Part shown: in pieces, positions 15,183-18,830 of the stretch
How the letters are laid out: each line of letters opens with the position of its first letter
Position numbering within the stretch: the stretch's first letter is position 1
Origin: Pseudomonadota bacterium
Lineage (GTDB): Bacteria > Pseudomonadota > Gammaproteobacteria > Xanthomonadales > Xanthomonadaceae
DNA: 18,830 nucleotides
Assembly (NCBI GenBank): GCA_023438325.1
Contig: JAEXRB010000063.1
Span: 1 to 18,830, forward strand
Reading direction: 5' to 3'
Position numbers and translations under genes: made by a program
Notes under the pieces: generated by a model
Seen by the model: only the letters and a program-made list of their open reading frames with translations
The model's database searches: none
What the model was told of the DNA's origin: nothing

Positions 15183-15782
15183 ATGGTGACTCCGGCGGCT
15201 TTGGAAGTGCATCGCTTCACCGGTCCGGCGGTGCATCCGTATCTGGATGACCTTGCGCGCTTGCGCATGACGGTGTTCCGCGACTGGCCGTATCTTTACG
15301 AAGGCGATCCGAGTTACGAACGCGATTATCTGGCCGCCTATGCCGCCTCGCCGCGCAGCGTGTTCGTATTGGCGCTGGACAACGGACACGTGGTGGGCGC
15401 CGCCACCGGTATTCCGCTGGCCGAGGACGCGCCTGCGTTCCGATACCCTTTCCTGGAGCACGGCATCGACATTGCCAGCGTGTTCTATTTCGGCGAATCG
15501 GTGCTGCTGCACGGTTATCGCGGTCGTGGCATCGGCCATCGGTTCTTTGATCATCGCGAAGCACATGCACGCGAACTGGGCGGCTTCGCGCTCGCCGCAT
15601 TCGCTGCGGTGGATCGGGACGACGACGACCCGCGCCGCCCTGCCGGGCATCGTGGCAACGAGGCGTTCTGGGCCAGGCGCGGCTATGTGCGGCAACCGGG
15701 CATGACCATGCAACTGGGTTGGAACGAACGCGAGCGCGGTGAAATCGCGCACCCACTGACCTTCTGGACCCGATCCTTGTGA
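15183..15782 (+). CDS. GNAT-family N-acetyltransferase
   Basis: This 199-residue GNAT protein transfers an acetyl group from acetyl-CoA to an unknown amine. Visible: FRDWPYLYEGDPSYERDYL (residues 32-50), typical of a distinct GNAT branch; VVGAATGIPL strand; and the acetyl-CoA pyrophosphate-binding motif A, GESVLLHGYRGRGIG (residues 104-118, RGRGIG loop). A C-terminal NEAFWARRGYVRQPG is the usual beta-strand 5/6 region. The stop overlaps the GTG start of the nitrilase gene by 4 nt (GTGA), so translation is coupled. The gene order and combined length of about 494 residues match the fused GNAT/C-N hydrolase proteins of Bacillus (YhcX type), suggesting one functional unit. No strong Shine-Dalgarno precedes the AUG. 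It is probably cotranscribed from ubiJ, 8 bp upstream. Substrate unknown. Confidence 0.85.
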   Translation: MVTPAALEVHRFTGPAVHPYLDDLARLRMTVFRDWPYLYEGDPSYERDYLAAYAASPRSVFVLALDNGHVVGAATGIPLAEDAPAFRYPFLEHGIDIASVFYFGESVLLHGYRGRGIGHRFFDHREAHARELGGFALAAFAAVDRDDDDPRRPAGHRGNEAFWARRGYVRQPGMTMQLGWNERERGEIAHPLTFWTRSL

Positions 15783-16666
15783 AACTCTCCGTCGCCACGG
15801 CGAAATGGCCGATTGGCCGGCCGCACGATTTCGCCGCGTTCGCCGCGTGCGTGCGTGCGCAGGTGCAGCATGTTGCCGAAGCCGGTGCACATATCGCGGT
15901 ATTGCCCGAATACCTTTCGCTGGAACTGGTCACCACGTTTGCGCCCGCGATCAGCGCCGACCTGCACGCCTCGCTCGCGGCCATCCAGCGCCACCGCGAC
16001 CAGTGGCTGGCCTTTTTCACGACACTGGCACGCGACACGGGCATGTATCTGGTGGCCGGCACCTTCCTGCTCGACACAGGTCATGGCCGCTACCGCAACC
16101 GCGCCGACCTGTTCACGCCGCAGGGTGCGCATGGGTTCCAGGACAAGCTGCAACTGACCGCTTTCGAGAAGGCTGCGGGCGTCATCGAAGCAGGCGATGC
16201 ACTCAAGGTGTTCGATCTGCACGGCGTGCGCACCGGCATTCCGGTTTGTTACGACAGCGAGTTTCCGCTGACGGTCCGCGCCCAGTGCGACGCCGGCGCA
16301 CGCCTGTTGCTGGTGCCAAGCTGCACCGATACCGCCGCTGGGGCGACGCGCGTGCGCGTGGGTTGCATGGCGCGTGCGTTGGAGAACCGCTGCTTCGTCG
16401 CGCAGGCGGTGACCGCAGGTGAAGCACCGTGGAGCCCGGCACTGGATACCAACACCGGCGAAGCGACCATCTACGCGCCGATGGATGTCGATCTGCCGCC
16501 CGATGGGATTCTTGCGCAAACCCGGGGCGACGAGATCTGGGCGTTCGCGCATCTGGATTTTGCCGCGCTCGAAGCCAGCCGCGCCCATGCACAGGTCGCG
16601 GTGGATCGCGATTGGCCGGCACAACATCGCCCACAGATCGCCACCGCACGAATCGAACACATCTGA
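15779..16666 (+). CDS. Carbon-nitrogen hydrolase (nitrilase superfamily)
   Basis: This is a 295-residue cytoplasmic amidohydrolase of the nitrilase superfamily. The catalytic triad is complete: Glu44 in VLPEYLS, Lys123 in FQDKLQLT and Cys157 in GIPVCYDSEFP. A further family landmark is TRVRVGCMARALENRCFVAQA near residues 200-220. Members cleave C-N bonds of amides, nitriles or carbamoyl compounds, and this branch is probably an amidase. The start is the GTG at 15779, which overlaps the GNAT stop as GTGA. That overlap, the MKLSVATAKWPIG family start and the lack of another start favour it. The tight pairing with GNAT suggests a two-step modification pathway, acetylation coupled with deamidation or hydrolysis, on a shared metabolite. 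An intrinsic role as a 'repair' omega-amidase is an alternative that cannot be excluded. Confidence 0.88.
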   Translation: MKLSVATAKWPIGRPHDFAAFAACVRAQVQHVAEAGAHIAVLPEYLSLELVTTFAPAISADLHASLAAIQRHRDQWLAFFTTLARDTGMYLVAGTFLLDTGHGRYRNRADLFTPQGAHGFQDKLQLTAFEKAAGVIEAGDALKVFDLHGVRTGIPVCYDSEFPLTVRAQCDAGARLLLVPSCTDTAAGATRVRVGCMARALENRCFVAQAVTAGEAPWSPALDTNTGEATIYAPMDVDLPPDGILAQTRGDEIWAFAHLDFAALEASRAHAQVAVDRDWPAQHRPQIATARIEHI

Positions 16667-16854
16667 GGCCTTGCCAGGCGGCCGCTTTCGCACTGCTGAA
16701 AGCAGGCCCAGGGGCAGCATGAGACATGCATGGCGCAGCGAGGAGGGATGAGGTGGCATCGCCGCGAGGCGCATGCGCAGGAAGCAGGGGCGGTGAAAGG
16801 CTTTTCCGGTTCGATGTAGCCTGTGCCCTTTCTTCCGCTGCAAAGACTTGTCCA
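16667..16854. other. 188-bp spacer between nitrilase and esterase genes
   Basis: The only visible structure is a 6-bp stem, GCTTTC (16684-16689) with GAAAGC (16698-16703), about 20 bp after the nitrilase stop. It has an 8-nt loop and no T-run. An in-frame AUG at 16726 opens the esterase frame, but the extension looks non-coding. No clear promoter was found. Confidence 0.3.
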
Positions 16855-17535
16855 ATGAGCACATCCGATTCCCCTGTCGACGCCATCCAATTGCAAACAG
16901 GCCCCGAGCCGACGTGGTCGGTGATCTGGCTGCATGGCCTGGGCGCGGATGGGCATGATTTCGAGCCGATCGTGCCGGAACTGGTGAAGCGGCATTGGCC
17001 GGCGATCCGCTTCGTGTTCCCGCATGCGCCGGTGCAGCCGGTGACGATCAATGGCGGCATGCGGATGCGGTCGTGGTACGACATCTACGGCTTTGAGCCG
17101 AGCACGCCGCAGGATGAGGCAGGCATCCGTGCCTCGGCCGCTTTCGTGGAGCGCCTGATTGCACGGGAGGTGGAACGCGGGATAGCGCCGGAACGGATCA
17201 TTCTGGCCGGCTTCTCGCAAGGCGGTGTGATCGTGCTGACCGCCGGTCTGCGCCATGCGCAAAAGCTCGGTGGCATCGTGGCGCTGTCGACGTATCTGGC
17301 GCTGGGCGACAAGCTCGCTGCCGAAGCGGCGCCAGCCAATCGCGATGTGCCGATTTTCATGGCGCATGGCACGCAGGATCCGGTCATCGCATTGGCCCGC
17401 GCCGAGGCCAGTCGTGCGGCGCTGGAGCAGCTCGGTTATGCCGTGCAATGGCAGCGCTACGCGATGCCGCACTCGGTGTGCGCGGCGGAAATCGGCGATC
17501 TGGCGGCGTGGTTCGAGGCACGCTTGGGCCTGTAA
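16855..17535 (+). CDS. Carboxylesterase/acylhydrolase (EstB-like alpha/beta hydrolase)
   Basis: This 226-residue cytoplasmic alpha/beta-hydrolase belongs to the phospholipase/carboxylesterase family (Pseudomonas EstB; eukaryotic acyl-protein thioesterase relatives). The triad is complete: Ser121 in AGFSQGG, Asp175 in GTQDPVI and His206 in PHSVC. Other family marks are WLHGLGADGHDFEPIVPEL (oxyanion-hole loop, residues 25-43), the VFPHAPVQPVTINGGMRMRSWYDI segment and the Gly-x-Ser-x-Gly nucleophile elbow. It hydrolyses short-chain esters or acyl thioesters; the physiological substrate is unknown. I chose the AUG at 16855 because the 43-residue extension to the AUG at 16726 is rich in Arg and unlike the family. 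The nearby Shine-Dalgarno is poor (AAAGA). The 188-bp gap upstream suggests a separate promoter. It is followed by the receptor's PHO-box region. Confidence 0.92.
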   Translation: MSTSDSPVDAIQLQTGPEPTWSVIWLHGLGADGHDFEPIVPELVKRHWPAIRFVFPHAPVQPVTINGGMRMRSWYDIYGFEPSTPQDEAGIRASAAFVERLIAREVERGIAPERIILAGFSQGGVIVLTAGLRHAQKLGGIVALSTYLALGDKLAAEAAPANRDVPIFMAHGTQDPVIALARAEASRAALEQLGYAVQWQRYAMPHSVCAAEIGDLAAWFEARLGL

Positions 17536-17754
17536 CACGGCCGTCTTGATCGTCGAGCGGCGGTCGCAGCGAAAGGTGATGGGAAGGGTTTGACGCGGCG
17601 TGCTTCGCGGTGCGCGGCGGGGCTGCTGTCACGCCACTGTCACGGGGCCTTCATATCGTGTGCGCTTCCCGTCGTGCCGGGCAGGCACGCATCACCATGC
17701 CGCGTGGGCCAGCGCGGGCGGGAACTCCCTCATCTCCCGCACGCATCGGTTCTC
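17536..17754. other. 219-bp upstream region of the TonB-dependent receptor
   Basis: The region contains the PHO box and -10 at 17626-17659. Downstream, inside the predicted 5' leader, is a 6-bp hairpin, CGTGCC (17673-17678) with GGCACG (17684-17689). No clear terminator for the esterase gene is visible. An AUG at 17697 is out of frame with the receptor. Confidence 0.5.
17626..17659 (+). promoter_or_regulatory. PHO box (PhoB operator) with -10 element
   Basis: Two CTGTCAC half-sites, at 17626-17632 and 17637-17643, are separated by GCCA. They form direct repeats with an exact 11-bp period, matching the PhoB consensus CTGTCAT-n4-CTGTCAT. After a 10-nt GC-rich spacer the -10-like hexamer TATCGT follows at 17654-17659. 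That spacing is the same as in the E. coli phoA promoter as I remember it, where the PHO box replaces the -35. Predicted transcription starts near 17666 with a leader of about 90 nt to the receptor AUG at 17755. Orientation and position both point to this gene. Confidence 0.85.
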
Positions 17755-18830
17755 ATGAAATCCGCACCTCTGACCATCGCGATCCTGGTCGCCCTGTTCC
17801 TGCGCCCAGCCTCCGCCGCGTTTGCACAGACGCCGCCCGAATCCACGCCTGTTCCCGAAGAACCCGCGACCGCGTTGTCGGAAGTCTCGGTCGAGGAAAC
17901 CTATGTGCCCGAGGAAGGCGGGCAATTTGATGCAGTGCAGTTGCGGCGCGAATCGGCGCAATTGCTCGATGTGCTGTCCTCCGAGCAGATTTCCCGCGCC
18001 GGCGATTCGGATGCGGCCGTGGCACTGCGCCGCGTGACCGGCCTCAGTCTTGTCGATGACAAGTTCATCTACGTGCGCGGTCTGGGCGAGCGCTATTCAT
18101 CCGTGCTGCTCAATGGCGCGCAGATTCCCAGCCCGGATCCGACCCGGCGCGTGGTGCCGATGGATCTTTTCCCGACCGGGCTTCTCTCCGGCATCGAGGT
18201 CAACAAGAGCTACAACCCATCGCTTCCCGGTGAATTCGGTGGCGGCACGGTGAACCTGAATACGCGCGGCGTGCCTGCGGCGCGCCTGTTCAAGCTGGAT
18301 GTGGGGCTGGGTTATGCCGATGGCACCACCGGCAAGGACGGTTGGCGCTCGGCCAGCGGCGGGCGCGATTGGCTGGGTCGCGACGACGGCCTGCGTGCTC
18401 CGCCTTCCGGCGTGCTGGTGCGTCCGTTGCCGCCGCGCGGTTCAAGCGAGCTGGCTGCGCTCGGGCGCGAGGTGATGGCCAAGCCTTTCGGTGTCTCGCG
18501 CAAGCATGTCGGCCCGGACAGCAATGCCTCGCTGAGTGTCGGCGACGCCTTCGGTGACGAGGATCTGCGCGTGGGTTTCATCGGTGCGGCACGCTGGTCG
18601 CAAAGCTGGGATCTGCGCGATGAAGCGCGCGCCGAGTATCTGATTCGGGGCGATGGCGGCCTTGAGAAGAATCAGGATTACCTGCGCGAGCGCACGGAAC
18701 GCAGCGTGGACAGCAGCCTGTTCTTCTCCACCGGCATCGACATCGGCCAGGCGCATCACATCGATGCCACCGTGATGCGCTTGGCTCAGACCTTGCAGCA
18801 GGATCGCGGCGATACCGGCCTGCGTACCCT
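17755..18830 (+). CDS. TonB-dependent outer-membrane receptor (3' end outside window)
   Basis: The frame is open from the AUG at 17755 to the window end: 358 residues with no stop. The signal peptide is MKSAPLTIAILVALFLRPASAAFA, cleaved before Gln25. A short linker rich in Pro and Glu follows, then a possible TonB-box-like LSEVSVEETYV (residues 41-51). The plug domain spans about residues 65-172, with LLDVLSSEQISRAGDSDAA, VTGLSLVDDKFIYVRGLGERYSS, LLNGAQIPSPDPTRR and GEFGGGTVNLNTR. The rest is the start of the beta-barrel; a full member is usually 800-1000 residues. Receptors take up large or scarce compounds using TonB-ExbBD energy. The PHO box upstream predicts induction on phosphate starvation, so the cargo may be a phosphorus compound such as phytate or another phosphoester, which is inference. 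The ribosome binding site is weak. Confidence 0.92.
   Translation, partial: MKSAPLTIAILVALFLRPASAAFAQTPPESTPVPEEPATALSEVSVEETYVPEEGGQFDAVQLRRESAQLLDVLSSEQISRAGDSDAAVALRRVTGLSLVDDKFIYVRGLGERYSSVLLNGAQIPSPDPTRRVVPMDLFPTGLLSGIEVNKSYNPSLPGEFGGGTVNLNTRGVPAARLFKLDVGLGYADGTTGKDGWRSASGGRDWLGRDDGLRAPPSGVLVRPLPPRGSSELAALGREVMAKPFGVSRKHVGPDSNASLSVGDAFGDEDLRVGFIGAARWSQSWDLRDEARAEYLIRGDGGLEKNQDYLRERTERSVDSSLFFSTGIDIGQAHHIDATVMRLAQTLQQDRGDTGLRT

Noticed and set aside
16726..16854. N-terminal extension of the esterase from the AUG at 16726
   Set aside because: The 43 added residues are rich in Arg and Ala and unlike the family, while the AUG at 16855 gives the normal length.
1..18830. tRNA, rRNA, CRISPR arrays, insertion sequences, prophage or defence-island genes
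   Set aside because: No such genes, repeat-spacer patterns, transposase motifs or attachment-like repeats were seen by eye; RecBCD here is the normal housekeeping complex.

Overview
The window looks like chromosomal backbone DNA of a GC-rich gammaproteobacterium, most likely order Xanthomonadales (Lysobacteraceae or Rhodanobacteraceae). The basis is the high GC content, E. coli-type RecBCD and UbiJ, an OleD-like reductase close to the Xanthomonas/Stenotrophomonas proteins, and a TonB-dependent receptor of a type abundant in that order. No mobile elements, phage genes, tRNAs, rRNAs or CRISPR arrays were seen. The genus cannot be fixed from this segment.

Layout. Positions 2-7793 (+ strand) hold recC (5' end missing), recB and recD, each joined to the next by a 4-nt ATGA overlap: one translationally coupled unit for RecBCD exonuclease V, with no ptrA between recC and recB. 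A minus-strand block meets it tail to tail. Read in its own direction it is prc (tail-specific periplasmic protease), a YedA-like EamA exporter, gap (glyceraldehyde-3-phosphate dehydrogenase) and a secreted SIMPL-domain protein. A strong symmetrical terminator separates gap from the SIMPL gene. Divergent from prc, across a palindrome-bearing spacer, lie an OleD-like NAD(P)H reductase, ubiJ (ubiquinone biosynthesis accessory factor), a GNAT acetyltransferase overlapping a nitrilase-superfamily hydrolase by 4 nt, a carboxylesterase, and the start of a TonB-dependent receptor cut by the window end. The receptor frame runs off the right edge without a stop codon and was translated by hand.

The most informative signal is upstream of the receptor. 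A textbook PHO box (two CTGTCAC half-sites exactly 11 bp apart) is followed, after 10 nt, by a -10-like TATCGT, the same geometry as I recall for the E. coli phoA promoter. This predicts that the receptor is induced by phosphate starvation through PhoB and imports a phosphorus-containing or phosphorus-linked compound. The second point of interest is the GNAT-nitrilase pair, which looks like a split version of the GNAT/C-N hydrolase fusion proteins typified by Bacillus YhcX. Other leads are an OleD-like gene without oleA, oleB or oleC, a betaproteobacterial-looking GAPDH, and structured leaders before the EamA gene and gap. The rest is ordinary housekeeping content. I saw no defence island and no wholly new multi-gene system.
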